From NCBI RefSeq assembly GCF_900116145.1, contig NZ_FPAB01000007.1, forward strand, positions 157,316 through 221,315: 64,000 bases of DNA, given 5' to 3'. The DNA is from Streptomyces harbinensis. GTDB taxonomy: Bacteria; Actinomycetota; Actinomycetes; Streptomycetales; Streptomycetaceae. This document shows positions 31,059 to 40,176 of the stretch, in pieces. The position numbers and the translations under genes were made by a program. The notes below the pieces were generated by a model. The model had not been told where the DNA came from. It was given only the letters and a program-made list of their open reading frames with translations, and made no database searches. Positions within the stretch are counted from its first letter, which is position 1. The number at the start of each line of letters is the position of its first letter.

Positions 31059-32092
31059 AGCGCGCCCGTCCTTCTGCGCCGCACCAGGGCGATGAACGGC
31101 GGTACGCCGATGACCGCGGTGACGATGCCGACCTGGAGCTCGCCCGGGCGGGCGATGAGCCGGCCCACCACGTCGGCGGTGAGCAGCAGGGTGGGGGCCA
31201 GCAGCGCCGAGTAGGGCAGGATCCACCGGTAGTCGGGGCCGGTGAAGGCGCGGGCGATGTGCGGGATGACCAGGCCGACGAAGGCGATCGGTCCGGCGAT
31301 GGCGGTGGCCGTGCCGCACAGCAGCACCACGGCGCAGGCCGCCAGGGCGCGGACCGCGCCGACCCGCTGGCCCAGCGCCCTCGCGGTGTCGTCGCCCAGG
31401 CTGAGGGTGTTGAGCCACCGGCCGCTGAGCAGGGCGCAGGCGGCGCCGGCCGCGATGAACGGCGCGGCCTGGACGAGCAGTCCGTCCTCGGTCCTGGTGA
31501 GGGCGCCGACCTGCCAGAAGCGGTACTGCTCGAAGGCGTTGTTGCTGGTGAGGATGATGGCGCTGGTGATGGAGCCGAGGGCGGCGGTGGTGGCGGCGCC
31601 GGCCAGGGCCAGTTTGATGGGGGTGGCGCCCTCGCGGCCCAGTGAGCTGACCCCGTAGACGAGGGCGAAGGCGCACAGCGCTCCGGCGAAGCCGAACCAC
31701 ACATAGCCGCTGAGGGTGTCCAGGCCGAGGGAGTTGATGGCGACGACGACGAACAGGGCGGCGCCGGCGTTCACCCCGAGGATGCCCGGGTCGGCCAGTG
31801 GATTGCGGGCCACGGCCTGCATCACGGCGCCGGCCAGACCGAGCGCGACCCCGGTCAGCACACCGATGACGGTGCGCGGGACGCGCACCTCACGGATGAT
31901 CAGCTGCTGGGTGTCGCCGGGGTCGTAGGCGGTGAGCGCCTGCCACACCGAGGAGAGGGGGATGTGGGCGGTGCCGAGGGCGAGGGAGGCGGCCACCGCG
32001 AGCACGAGGGCCGCGGCGGCCGGGACCAGTCCGGCGGCGAGCAGCGGGCGGCTGCGGGTTGACGGCGCGGCCGTCTCGGTGCGTATGCCCAT
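31055..32092 (-). CDS. FecCD-family siderophore permease, first subunit
   Basis: The protein of 345 residues has REVRVPRTVIGVLTGVALGL, AVMQAVARNPLADPGILGVN, LSLGDDTARALGQRVG, GLVIPHIARAFTGPDYRWIL and ARPGELQVGIVTAVIGVP. It is the first gene of the uptake operon; ATG 32090-32092, 39 bases downstream of an iron box. The operon order is permease-permease-ATPase-binding protein. Confidence 0.93.
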   Translation of the reverse strand: MGIRTETAAPSTRSRPLLAAGLVPAAAALVLAVAASLALGTAHIPLSSVWQALTAYDPGDTQQLIIREVRVPRTVIGVLTGVALGLAGAVMQAVARNPLADPGILGVNAGAALFVVVAINSLGLDTLSGYVWFGFAGALCAFALVYGVSSLGREGATPIKLALAGAATTAALGSITSAIILTSNNAFEQYRFWQVGALTRTEDGLLVQAAPFIAAGAACALLSGRWLNTLSLGDDTARALGQRVGAVRALAACAVVLLCGTATAIAGPIAFVGLVIPHIARAFTGPDYRWILPYSALLAPTLLLTADVVGRLIARPGELQVGIVTAVIGVPPFIALVRRRRTGAL

Positions 32093-32131
32093 GGGTGTGT
32101 TCGCGTCTGCCTGTGCGCCGGTCCAGCTGAG

Positions 32132-32150
32132 TTAGGGAAGGCTACCCTAA
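32132..32150. promoter_or_regulatory. Iron box of the siderophore uptake operon
   Basis: TTAGGGAAGGCTACCCTAA is a close match to the DmdR/IdeR consensus and nearly palindromic. It lies 40 bases before the first permease start, so the operon should be repressed by iron-loaded DmdR. Confidence 0.85.
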
Positions 32151-32158
32151 CATGCGCC

Positions 32159-32698
32159 TCAGTAGATGACCTTCAGCTCCGAGGTGTCCTCGTCCCAGGA
32201 CTCCGGGTCCCACACCCCGGAGCGGCGCAGCGCGTTGGAGCAGTGCAGGAACACCTCGTCGGTCCGCACGATCAGCGCCAGCGCCGGGCGCCGGCCCTTG
32301 AGTGCCATCCGGTCGAAGAACTCCCCGTCCCGCACCAGGGTGGCCCGGCCGTTGATCCGCAGCGTCTCGTTCACCCCGGGAATCATGAAGACCAGCCCGA
32401 CCTGCGGGTTGCTCAGCACATTGCGCCAGCTGTCCACCCGGCGGTTGCCCAGCCGGTCGGGTATCGCGATCGTGGTGTCGTCCAGCACCAGCGCGAACCC
32501 GGCCGGGTCGCCGCGCGGCGAGACATCGCAGCTGCCGTCCGCGGCCGAGGTGGACAGGACGCAGAACGGGGACTTGGCGAGCCACTTCCGCTCGAACTCC
32601 CCGAGCTCCTTCTTGACCTTGTCGATCACGACGGGGTGCGGGGTGCCCACGATCTCGGACAGTTCACCGGCGGAGGTGACAGCGTGCTCGTACATCAT
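32159..32698 (-). CDS. Pyridoxamine-5'-phosphate-oxidase-family FMN-binding protein
   Basis: The protein of 179 residues has PVVIDKVKKELGEFERKWL, then the split-barrel FMN fold FCVLSTSAADGSCDVSPRGD, IPDRLGNRRVDSWRN, VGLVFMIPGVNETLRINGRA. This is the MSMEG_1061-like branch of the PNPOx superfamily; likely a flavin-dependent reductase or oxygenase, not vitamin B6 synthesis. ATG 32696-32698 lacks a strong ribosome site, so the start is tentative. It is transcribed towards the siderophore operon, whose iron box lies just past its stop. Confidence 0.85.
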   Translation of the reverse strand: MMYEHAVTSAGELSEIVGTPHPVVIDKVKKELGEFERKWLAKSPFCVLSTSAADGSCDVSPRGDPAGFALVLDDTTIAIPDRLGNRRVDSWRNVLSNPQVGLVFMIPGVNETLRINGRATLVRDGEFFDRMALKGRRPALALIVRTDEVFLHCSNALRRSGVWDPESWDEDTSELKVIY

Positions 32699-32747
32699 CC
32701 GGCCGATGCTCTCACCCGGGCCCGGCCCGGGGTGCGGCCGGGTGGGC

Positions 32748-32999
32748 TCAGCGCTCCCGGCGGCCGTACCGCTGCTCGAACTTCTGCACCTGGCCCTCGG
32801 AGTCCAGCACCCGGGCCTTGCCGGTGTAGAACGGGTGGCTCTCCGAGGAGATCTCCACATCGATCACCGGATAGGTCTCCCCGTCGTCCCACTCGATGGT
32901 GCGCTCACTGGTCGCCGTGGAGCGGGTCAGAAAGGCGTACCCGGCGGAGCGGTCCCGGAAGACCACCGGCCGGTACGGGGGGTGGATGTCCGATTGCAC
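32748..32999 (-). CDS. rpmE2: 50S ribosomal protein L31 type B (zinc-independent)
   Basis: The protein of 83 residues matches type B L31: HPPYRPVVFRDRSAGYAFLT, TIEWDDGETYPVIDVEISSE, SHPFYTGKARVLDSEGQVQK, FEQRYGRR. It lacks the CxxC zinc motif of type A L31, so it can replace it when zinc is scarce and free its zinc. GTG 32997-32999 follows GGGAGG. I see no clear Zur box upstream. Confidence 0.93.
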   Translation of the reverse strand: MQSDIHPPYRPVVFRDRSAGYAFLTRSTATSERTIEWDDGETYPVIDVEISSESHPFYTGKARVLDSEGQVQKFEQRYGRRER

Positions 33000-33079
33000 G
33001 GTTCCTCCCGGTGTGCGGCGGATGCCTCCCTTCATGCTCGACGCACCCGGGCGCCCCCGCAACCCGGACCGGAACCGGC

Positions 33080-33403
33080 TCAGGCGGCGTCGGCGGCGCC
33101 CCGCGCCTCGCCGGACGGTGCGGCGGACCGCTCGTACTCCGCGCGGGCCGTCTCCAGCAGCCGCCGCCAGGAGGTGACCGTCGGCCGCCGGCGCAGCAGC
33201 GCCCGCCGCTCCCGCTCGGTCATCCCGCCCCAGACGCCGAACTCGATCCGGTGGTCCAGGCCGTAGGCCAGACACTCGGTCTTCACCGGACAGCCGGTGC
33301 ACAGCGCCTTGGCGCGATTCTGCTCAGCTCCCTGCACGAACAGTTCGTCCGGATCGGTCTTGCGACAGATCCCGTGCTTGGTCCAGTCGGTTTCCCAACT
33401 CAT
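33080..33403 (-). CDS. WhiB-like (Wbl) iron-sulfur regulator, closest to WblA
   Basis: The protein of 107 residues has the four cluster cysteines C13, C35, C38 and C44 (GICRKTDPDELF, ALCTGCPVKTEC) and the turn GVWGG (residues 56-60) followed by TERERRALLRRRP. Wbl proteins bind a [4Fe-4S] cluster and act with the principal sigma factor. The QNRAK segment and PTVTSWRRLLETAR tail are as I remember for WblA/WhiB4-type proteins, which in Streptomyces control development and antibiotic production; the paralogue assignment needs alignment. The palindrome CTCAGCTGAG (33438-33447) lies upstream. Confidence 0.92.
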   Translation of the reverse strand: MSWETDWTKHGICRKTDPDELFVQGAEQNRAKALCTGCPVKTECLAYGLDHRIEFGVWGGMTERERRALLRRRPTVTSWRRLLETARAEYERSAAPSGEARGAADAA

Positions 33404-33621
33404 GCCGCTGCCGTCCTCCCACGGTCACACGACCATTCTCAGCTGAGGACGTTACGGAATGCGACGGCGTGGCAACACCCCCAGTCGGTCCCATCTGGCA
33501 TGGCCCGAAGGGACCATGCCGCAGGCCAAGTCACCCCCAGGAGTGACAACAGTGGTGTGTGGGACGGAGCGGAGCACGCGGAGATAGGGTGACGGGTGCC
33601 CCGCACCCTCCAGGGAATTCC

Positions 33622-34494
33622 GTGTCCGCCTCCACACCGCCCCCGTTCGACGCGCTGCGCTGCCCGCTGTGCCGGCAGCCGCTCGGCCGCCGCGCCACCT
33701 CCCTGCGCTGCCCCGCGGGGCACGCCTTCGACCTCGCCCGGCAGGGCTACGCCAGCCTGCTGACCGGCAGCCGGGCCCCGGCCGGGGCCGACACCCAGGC
33801 CATGGTCGCCGCCCGCGACGCCTTTCTGGCCGCCGGCCACTACGCGCCGCTGGCCCGGGCGCTCGCCGAGGAAGCCGCCGGGGCACAGGTCCCCCCGGAT
33901 GGCACCGTGCTGGACGCCGGTACCGGCACCGGCTACTACCTGGCCGCCGTCCTCGACGCCCTCCCCGCAGCGCAAGGAATCGGCCTGGATCTGTCCAAAT
34001 ACGCGCTGCGCCGCGCCGCCCGCGCCCACCCCCGGCTCGCCGCCGCCGTCTGGGACGTCTGGCGCCCGCTGCCCCTGCCCGACGCCCGCGTCGATCTGCT
34101 GCTCAACGTCTTCGCCCCGCGCAACGGCCCCGAGTTCCACCGGGTGCTGCGCCCCGGCGGCACCCTCCTGGTGATCACCCCCACCGCCCGCCATCTGTCC
34201 GGCCTGCCCCGGGAACGCCTGGGACTGCTGGCCATCGACCCCGACAAGGACCGCCGGCTGCGCCGCACCCTCGAAGGCCACTTCGCCCCGGCCGGCAGCC
34301 GGCGGCTGGAGTACACCGCCCACCTCCCCGCCCCGGACGTGGCCCACCTGGTGGGAATGGGCCCCTCCGCCCACCACCTCGACAGCGACGCCACCCGCGC
34401 CTGGCTCGCCGAGCGGCCGGGACCGGTGCCGGTGACGATCTCCGTCACACTCTCCCGCCACCACCCCCGCGAGGGAATGACCGGGACCGGCTGA
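33622..34494 (+). CDS. RlmA/TlrB-type 23S rRNA (guanine-N1) methyltransferase
   Basis: The protein of 290 residues has an N-terminal zinc ribbon C14-x2-C17 ... C30-x3-H34 (LRCPLCRQPL, LRCPAGHAFD), then RQGYASLL, SAM motif LDAGTGTGYY and LLNVFAPRNGPEFHRVLRPG. RlmA-I methylates G745 and RlmA-II/TlrB G748 in 23S rRNA, the latter contributing to tylosin-type macrolide resistance. I chose GTG 33622, after AGGGA, because the product then begins MSASTPPPFDALRCP; an in-frame GTG lies 11 codons upstream. The base methylated cannot be decided by eye. Confidence 0.85.
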   Translation: MSASTPPPFDALRCPLCRQPLGRRATSLRCPAGHAFDLARQGYASLLTGSRAPAGADTQAMVAARDAFLAAGHYAPLARALAEEAAGAQVPPDGTVLDAGTGTGYYLAAVLDALPAAQGIGLDLSKYALRRAARAHPRLAAAVWDVWRPLPLPDARVDLLLNVFAPRNGPEFHRVLRPGGTLLVITPTARHLSGLPRERLGLLAIDPDKDRRLRRTLEGHFAPAGSRRLEYTAHLPAPDVAHLVGMGPSAHHLDSDATRAWLAERPGPVPVTISVTLSRHHPREGMTGTG

Positions 34495-34540
34495 CGGTTG
34501 TCCCTGCCGACCGCACCAGCGCAACAGGGAGGACATCGCC

Positions 34541-35611
34541 GTGTCGGACGCCATCAGGGGACGCAGCCTCGGGAGCGCCCCCGTACCGCTGTCGGTGCTC
34601 GACCTGGCCACCGTGGGCAGCGGCCGGACGGCGACCCAGGCGCTGGGCACCACGGTGGAACTGGCCCGGCTCGCCGAGCGCGTGGGCTACCACCGGTTCT
34701 GGGTGGCCGAGCACCACTCGATGCCCGGCGTCGCCAGCTCCGCGCCCGCCGTGATCCTCGCCCACCTCGCCGCCCACACCGAGCGGATCCGGCTCGGCTC
34801 CGGCGGCGTCATGCTGCCCAACCACCAGCCGCTGGTGATCGCCGAGCAGTTCGGCACGCTGGAGGCCATGGCCCCCGGCCGCGTCGACCTGGGGCTGGGC
34901 CGCGCGCCCGGCACCGACCAGGCCACCGCCGCCGCGCTGCGCCGGGGCCGCACCGACGGCGCCGACCAGTTCCCCGAGCAGCTGGCCGAACTGGTCCGCT
35001 TCCTCGACGACGACTTCCCCCCGGAACACCCCTACTCCCGCATCCACGCCGTGCCGGGCCCCGTCCAGGGCCGGGTGCCCGGCGGGGTGCAGTCCGACCA
35101 CCGGCCCCCCGTGTGGCTGCTGGGCTCCTCCGGGTTCAGCGCGCAGCTCGCCGGCCGCCTCGGGCTGCCCTTCGCGTTCGCCCACCACTTCTCCTCGGCG
35201 CACACGCTTCCCGCTCTGCAGTTGTACCGGCAGTCCTTCCGCCCCTCCGAGACGCTGTCCGAGCCCTACGCGATCGTCACCGCCAACGCCCTGGCCGCCG
35301 ACGACCCGCGCGACGCCTACCGTCAGGCGCTGGCCGGCGGGCTGTCCATGGTGCGGCTGCGCACGGGCCGGCCCGGGCTGGTGCCGACTCCGGAGGAGGC
35401 CGAGGCGTATCCGTTCAGCGAGCCGGAGCGCGCCGTGGTGGAGGAGTATCTGAGCAATGTCATCCACGGAACCGCCGAGACGGTCCGTGCCGGGCTCGAC
35501 GAGCTGGCCAAGCTCACCGGCGCCGACGAACTCATGCTCTCCGCCATGGGGCAGGGCCACGACGCCCGGCTGCGCAGCTACGAGCTGATCGCCGGCGCCT
35601 ACGCTCAATGA
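34541..35611 (+). CDS. Luciferase-like (LLM) flavin-dependent monooxygenase
   Basis: The protein of 356 residues has the LLM barrel pattern PVPLSVLDLATVGSG, YHRFWVAEHHSMPGVASSAP, LGSGGVMLPNHQPLVIAEQF, MAPGRVDLGLGRAPGTDQ. These enzymes use FMNH2 or F420. GTG 34541 follows GGGAGG. Substrate unknown. Its end overlaps the convergent DyP gene by 7 bases. Confidence 0.9.
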   Translation: MSDAIRGRSLGSAPVPLSVLDLATVGSGRTATQALGTTVELARLAERVGYHRFWVAEHHSMPGVASSAPAVILAHLAAHTERIRLGSGGVMLPNHQPLVIAEQFGTLEAMAPGRVDLGLGRAPGTDQATAAALRRGRTDGADQFPEQLAELVRFLDDDFPPEHPYSRIHAVPGPVQGRVPGGVQSDHRPPVWLLGSSGFSAQLAGRLGLPFAFAHHFSSAHTLPALQLYRQSFRPSETLSEPYAIVTANALAADDPRDAYRQALAGGLSMVRLRTGRPGLVPTPEEAEAYPFSEPERAVVEEYLSNVIHGTAETVRAGLDELAKLTGADELMLSAMGQGHDARLRSYELIAGAYAQ

Positions 35612-37419
35612 GCCGTATCGGTGTGCCAGAGCAACTCCCCCTCCGCCGAGCGGATCTCCACATCGCCCGTGGTGCGCGCCACCAGCGTGGCGCCCGGGTG
35701 CCCGGCGGTGGGGGTGGCCCACAGCGGCTCACCCTCCGCCGACAGCACGGCCAGCTCACCACTGGGCCGCAACTGGGCCAGCACCGCGCCGCTGTCGGTG
35801 CCGGAGCGCCAGCGTTCGCTCTCGTGCTCGTCGTGCACGGTCAGGTCCCCGCTCTCCTGGAAGCGCAGCCGGGCCTTGCCCGAGCTGATCACCTCACCGC
35901 GCCGCAGGGTGAGCGGGGCTGAGAACACCTGGTCCTCCAGCGGGCCGCCGCCCACCGGGATCACCCCCTGGGAGAGCCATTTCAGGGCGGAGAGCGAGGG
36001 CACGAAGGTGTACAGCGAGCCCTCGGTGCGCACGAACTTCTTGAACTCGACCTGGTGGAAGTCGCTCTCCCCGGCCGGGAAGGAGGCGGAGCCCGCACCC
36101 CCGATCACCGGATCGCGCCCGACCGGGCTGGTCCGTTCGGGAAAGTCGCCCGCCTCCACCCAGGTGCGCTGGATGAACTCGAACTGGGCGATGAGATCCG
36201 ACTGGTAGCTGATGAAGAGCAGCCCCCGGGCGGTGTCCACGGCCGCCGGATCGTAGGGCGGCCCGAACGGGATGCCCCGGCGCAGCACCCGCCGCCCGTC
36301 CAGGATGCCCTCCTGCGCCAGCGCGGCCTCGTCGTCCTCGGTGGCCTTCAGCCCGTCCCTGGGGTTGGTCTTGCGCAGATGCGAGAAGAGCGGGGTGAGC
36401 CGGCCGTCCAGGTCGTCGGCGAAGGTGACGTCGTTGCTCACCTCCGCGCAGGGCGGCAGCGGCACATCCCGGTCGGGCGAGTGGGCCAGCGGGGTGCCCG
36501 ACGGCCAGCGGCCCATCAGCCGGGCCGCGTACCAGGGCCCGGTGGCGTCCGGCGGGACGACGCCCGCCTCGCGCAGCACCCGGACGTGCTCCTCGGCCTG
36601 GGCCCACCAGCCGGGGACGTCCTGGGCGAGGCGCCGCACCACCTGGAAGCTGCCGTCCCGCATCCAGCCGGGCAGCCAGGTCACCACCCGGTGGTCGGGC
36701 TCGTGGCCGATCACGAACTCGCCCGCCGCGATCAGCCGGGTGCCCGGCTTGCCCTTCACATGGACCGGATCCACCGGGTCGGGCGGATCGAAGCCGCGCA
36801 CCCCCGGCTGGCTGACGCCGTCCCGGAAGCCGAAGTGCTCCTGCCCGCGCCGGTGGCCGGGCAGGGTGGCGCCGCGCTGCTCGAAGACCAGGAACACCCG
36901 GTGCCGTTCGCACTCAGCCCGCTCCTCCTCGACCGCGCCGCGCAGATCGGCCGGCCGGTCGGCGGCGATGGTCAGCACGGCGTGCACCGGCTCCTGGTGC
37001 CCGGCGCCGAACAGCCAGTGCGCCGGATCGGACTCGCCGGTGTCGCCCAGCAGGTCCTTGCGCCGGGCGGACCCCTGGGCCAGCGCCTCCTGGGTGCTGC
37101 CGGCCGGTACGTCGGTGAGCGGCGGGCCGCCGATCAGCTCGGCGAGCCCGGGGTAGGTGAAGGAGACCCCCCGCCACACCGCCGCCGCATCCACCGGGTC
37201 GGCCCCCTCGGCCGTCCGCCTGGCCCGGCTGAAGGCGGAGTTGAACGCGGCGACGTCCGCCGTGGTGGCGATCCGGTGCCGCAGCCGCCCCAGCCACGCC
37301 CGCGCCCGGCGCCGGTCCCCGAAACGCAGCAACAGCAGCCGGACATGATCCTTCTTGAACCCGGCCAGGATGTCGCCCTGGATCTCGGTGCTCTCTCGCA
37401 GTGGCAGTTCATTACCCAT
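35605..37419 (-). CDS. DyP-type peroxidase fused to a bulb-type lectin domain
   Basis: The protein of 604 residues has a peroxidase part (about 1-500) with EIQGDILAGFKKDH, the distal GFRDG (197-201, Asp200), proximal His347 in FSHLRKTNPRDG and RGLLFISYQSDL. Residues ~509-602 are three short beta repeats (RLRFQESGDLTVHD, LAQLRPSGELAVLSAEGEPL, VARTTGDVEIRSAEGELLWH), the layout of B-lectin mannose-binding domains. No signal peptide is evident; Tat motif absent. The lectin may target the enzyme to glycans; inference. ATG 37417-37419. Confidence 0.88.
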   Translation of the reverse strand: MGNELPLRESTEIQGDILAGFKKDHVRLLLLRFGDRRRARAWLGRLRHRIATTADVAAFNSAFSRARRTAEGADPVDAAAVWRGVSFTYPGLAELIGGPPLTDVPAGSTQEALAQGSARRKDLLGDTGESDPAHWLFGAGHQEPVHAVLTIAADRPADLRGAVEEERAECERHRVFLVFEQRGATLPGHRRGQEHFGFRDGVSQPGVRGFDPPDPVDPVHVKGKPGTRLIAAGEFVIGHEPDHRVVTWLPGWMRDGSFQVVRRLAQDVPGWWAQAEEHVRVLREAGVVPPDATGPWYAARLMGRWPSGTPLAHSPDRDVPLPPCAEVSNDVTFADDLDGRLTPLFSHLRKTNPRDGLKATEDDEAALAQEGILDGRRVLRRGIPFGPPYDPAAVDTARGLLFISYQSDLIAQFEFIQRTWVEAGDFPERTSPVGRDPVIGGAGSASFPAGESDFHQVEFKKFVRTEGSLYTFVPSLSALKWLSQGVIPVGGGPLEDQVFSAPLTLRRGEVISSGKARLRFQESGDLTVHDEHESERWRSGTDSGAVLAQLRPSGELAVLSAEGEPLWATPTAGHPGATLVARTTGDVEIRSAEGELLWHTDTAH

Positions 37420-37552
37420 GGCACGCCCCCCGTGCGGGTTTGCCAGTCACCACCCCTGGTAACTGAACGTCGATGTTCGCACGGACCACGTTACTCAAAG
37501 TAAAGGCCCCGTGGGGGTATCTCCTCCCGAATCACCCCAAAGAGTGGCCCTG

Positions 37553-39220
37553 CTATACCTCGTTGACCGCCGCGTACTCCTCCGCCAGCTCCGCGTCCAC
37601 CCGGTCCCCGCCCTGCGTCCGCCAGGTGCGCACCGCGTCGTCCCAGTGCTTCATCGAACTGTGCCCCTGCACCACCGAGATCACCGCGTCCTCGAAGAGC
37701 TTGCGCATCCTGGTGTACGGCCGCAGCGCGTCCCGCACCACCAGACCGCTGGTCAGCGGCGGAATCCCGGTCTCCACGTCCGCCGTCTGGAAGGCGTGCA
37801 CCCGGCGCACCGCGTCCGGGTTGCCCGGGTAGAAGTGCACCGGCGGCGGCGCGGTGATGTACTTCACCGGCACCGTGCTCGGGTTCTCCGTCTTCGCCAG
37901 CTCCGTCAGCTCCAGGTCGCCGTCCACCCGCTCGAAGTGCTCGCCCTCCACCCCGTAGTACGTCCGCTCGTACTCGGTGGTCCCGAACGGCGCCGCCAGA
38001 TAATTGAGCACCCGCAGCAGCAGCCGGATGCGCTCCGGCGGCCCCGGTTTCAGCAGCGTGTAGCCGTACGTCCCGCCGCTGAAGTGCGAGGTCAGCCCCG
38101 CCCCCAGACCGGTCGGCGGACGCAGCAGATCCACCGTGAAGGCGTCGCCCACCGCGATGTTGGCCGCCTGGTAGCCGGGCAGGTTGTCCAGCTGGGCGCG
38201 GACCGTCCCGTTGAAGAACAGCGACTTCATCGTCTCGGTCGGCATGGTCGCCGTCCCCGGGTAGTACACCTTCTCCGTCTGGTGCAGCCGCCGCGCGAAC
38301 TCGACCGCCGCCCGGTACTCCTCCGTCAGCTCCGCCTTGACGAACTCCCCGTCCCGCAGCCCGTACAGATTCGGCGCGCCGTGCCAGGACGCCAGCAGCG
38401 GCACCCCGAACAGCCAGCCGCCCGAGGCCACCCCGAAGCCGTACTTCTTGCCGCCGGTGGCCCGCTTGAGGGTGTCGACGAACTCCTCAGCCGTCCAGTC
38501 GTTGTACGTGCCCCCGGCCAGCTCCACCAGTTCCTCCCGGTGGGAGAGGATCGCCGAGCCGGTGCGCGGGCGGGTGATCGGCACGCCCATGATCCGGCCG
38601 CCCATCAGCCCCATGTCGCGCCAGGCGTAGGTGGGCAGGTTGGCCAGGTTCGGGTAGGCGCGCACGGCGGGGCCGGCCAGGTGCTCGCTCAGATCGGCGG
38701 CCACGTTCGCCGCGTAGTCGGCGACCCGGGGGATCCAGTTGCGCACCATCAGCAGGTCCGGCATGTCGCCGCTGGCCATCATCGTGGCGATCTTCGCCTG
38801 GAGGTTGCCGCTGGGCACCAGCTGGAGCTTCAGGTCCACGCCGAGCGCCTCGTTGAGCGCCGCCCAGTAGCGGTTGGCGCCGGGCCCGCGCGGCGGTGCC
38901 TCGTACGTCTCCACCATCGCGGTCAGGGTCTCGCGCCCGCTGCCCGGCCGCTCGGGCACCGAGGAGACCAGGTGGTCGGGGTAGCGCAGAAAGCCCGCGT
39001 CCACCCCGCGCGGGTCCGGCGGCAGATCGGGGCGCGGCCCCTCCACCGGTACGTACTCGGGCCACGGCACCGGATCGGTGCCGGCGTTGCGGGCGCTGCG
39101 CACCTGCGAGGTGGCGCAGCCGACCAGCGCGGGGGCGGCGGCGAGCGCGGCGCCCGCGCCCAGCGAGGTCCGCAGGAAGCGCCGCCGGGACGGGCCACCG
39201 GCGCGGGGGTTCACGGTCAT
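37553..39220 (-). CDS. Sugar ABC transporter substrate-binding lipoprotein (LplA-like)
   Basis: The protein of 555 residues begins MTVNPRAGGPSRRRFLRTSL, with a twin-arginine signal and lipobox PALVGC, so it is a Tat-exported lipoprotein. The body has MASGDMPDLLMVRNWIPRVA, YAWRDMGLMGGRIMGVPITR and a long C-terminal HYFYPGN-like region (VHFYPGNPDAVRRVHAF). Large binding proteins of this group serve LplABC/YtcQ-type importers of oligosaccharides. ATG 39218-39220 follows GAGGAG. It is the last gene of the operon after two permeases; the ATPase (MsiK-type) is elsewhere. Confidence 0.9.
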   Translation of the reverse strand: MTVNPRAGGPSRRRFLRTSLGAGAALAAAPALVGCATSQVRSARNAGTDPVPWPEYVPVEGPRPDLPPDPRGVDAGFLRYPDHLVSSVPERPGSGRETLTAMVETYEAPPRGPGANRYWAALNEALGVDLKLQLVPSGNLQAKIATMMASGDMPDLLMVRNWIPRVADYAANVAADLSEHLAGPAVRAYPNLANLPTYAWRDMGLMGGRIMGVPITRPRTGSAILSHREELVELAGGTYNDWTAEEFVDTLKRATGGKKYGFGVASGGWLFGVPLLASWHGAPNLYGLRDGEFVKAELTEEYRAAVEFARRLHQTEKVYYPGTATMPTETMKSLFFNGTVRAQLDNLPGYQAANIAVGDAFTVDLLRPPTGLGAGLTSHFSGGTYGYTLLKPGPPERIRLLLRVLNYLAAPFGTTEYERTYYGVEGEHFERVDGDLELTELAKTENPSTVPVKYITAPPPVHFYPGNPDAVRRVHAFQTADVETGIPPLTSGLVVRDALRPYTRMRKLFEDAVISVVQGHSSMKHWDDAVRTWRTQGGDRVDAELAEEYAAVNEV

Positions 39221-39237
39221 GTCCGGCTCCTCCTGGC

Positions 39238-40176
39238 TCAGCTCTTGATGGCGCCGGTCAGCACGCCCTTGGTGAAGTACTTCTGGATGAAGGGGTAGAT
39301 GATCAGGATCGGGATCACCGCGACCACGACCGTGGCCATCTGGTACGTCTGCGGCGCCGCCACCGCGCCCGAGTCGGAGAGCGCGTCGGTGGTGTTGCCG
39401 CCCAGGTTGGCGCCCTTGGTGACGACCGTCTGGAGCACCGCCTGGAGCGGCCACTTGGAGGAGTCGTTGAGGTAGAGGATCGCGGAGAAGAAGCTGTTCC
39501 AGTAGCCGACCGCGTAGAAGAGTCCGATCACCGCGATCACCGCCTTGGACAGCGGCAGCACGATCCGCAGCAGCACGGTCAGTTCGCCGGCGCCGTCGAT
39601 GCGCGCCGCGTCGTACAGCTCCTGCGGCAGCCCCTGGAAGAAGCCGCGCATGATGACCAGGTTGAAGACGTTGATGGCCACCGGAAGGATCAGCGCCCAG
39701 TAGGAGTCGAGGAGTCCGAGCCCCTTGACCACCAGGTAGCCGGGCAGCATGCCGGGCGGGAAGAGGAAGGTGAACAGCACCATCAGCAGCAGCGGCTTGC
39801 GCAGGCTGAAGTGTTCGCGGGAGAGCGCGTAGGCGAGGGTGATGGTGCCGAAGAGGCTGACGGCGGTGCCCACCACCGTGATGCCCACGCTCACCGCCAG
39901 CGAGCGGGTGATGGTGCCGCCGGAGAGGATGTCCTGGTACGCCTGGAGGGTGGGCTCGGTGGGGAAGAGCACCCAGCCGCCGTTCGCGGTGACCTCGGCG
40001 GGGGAGGCGAGCGAGGTGGAGACGACCACCAGGATCGGCACCAGGATCAGCGCGCAGATGACGACCAGGGCGACCGCCTTGCCCGCCTGGGTGAGCGGGT
40101 GCGGCTTCTCCATCCAGGAGGGGCGGTGTTCCCTGGGGCCGAGGGCCTTGTCGAGCAGTGTGTTCCGGTTGCTCAC
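39238..40176 (-). CDS. Sugar ABC transporter permease (LplC-like)
   Basis: The protein of 312 residues has six spans. The EAA loop LYDAARIDGAGELTVLLRIV and the C-terminal YPFIQKYFTKGVLTGAIKS are diagnostic of carbohydrate-importer permease 2. GTG 40174-40176 overlaps the stop of the first permease. The gap to the binding-protein gene is 17 bases. Confidence 0.93.
   Translation of the reverse strand: MSNRNTLLDKALGPREHRPSWMEKPHPLTQAGKAVALVVICALILVPILVVVSTSLASPAEVTANGGWVLFPTEPTLQAYQDILSGGTITRSLAVSVGITVVGTAVSLFGTITLAYALSREHFSLRKPLLLMVLFTFLFPPGMLPGYLVVKGLGLLDSYWALILPVAINVFNLVIMRGFFQGLPQELYDAARIDGAGELTVLLRIVLPLSKAVIAVIGLFYAVGYWNSFFSAILYLNDSSKWPLQAVLQTVVTKGANLGGNTTDALSDSGAVAAPQTYQMATVVVAVIPILIIYPFIQKYFTKGVLTGAIKS

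Noticed and set aside
32132..32150. Iron control of the FMN-binding protein gene
   Set aside because: The iron box lies past its stop codon, so it serves the permease operon, not this gene.
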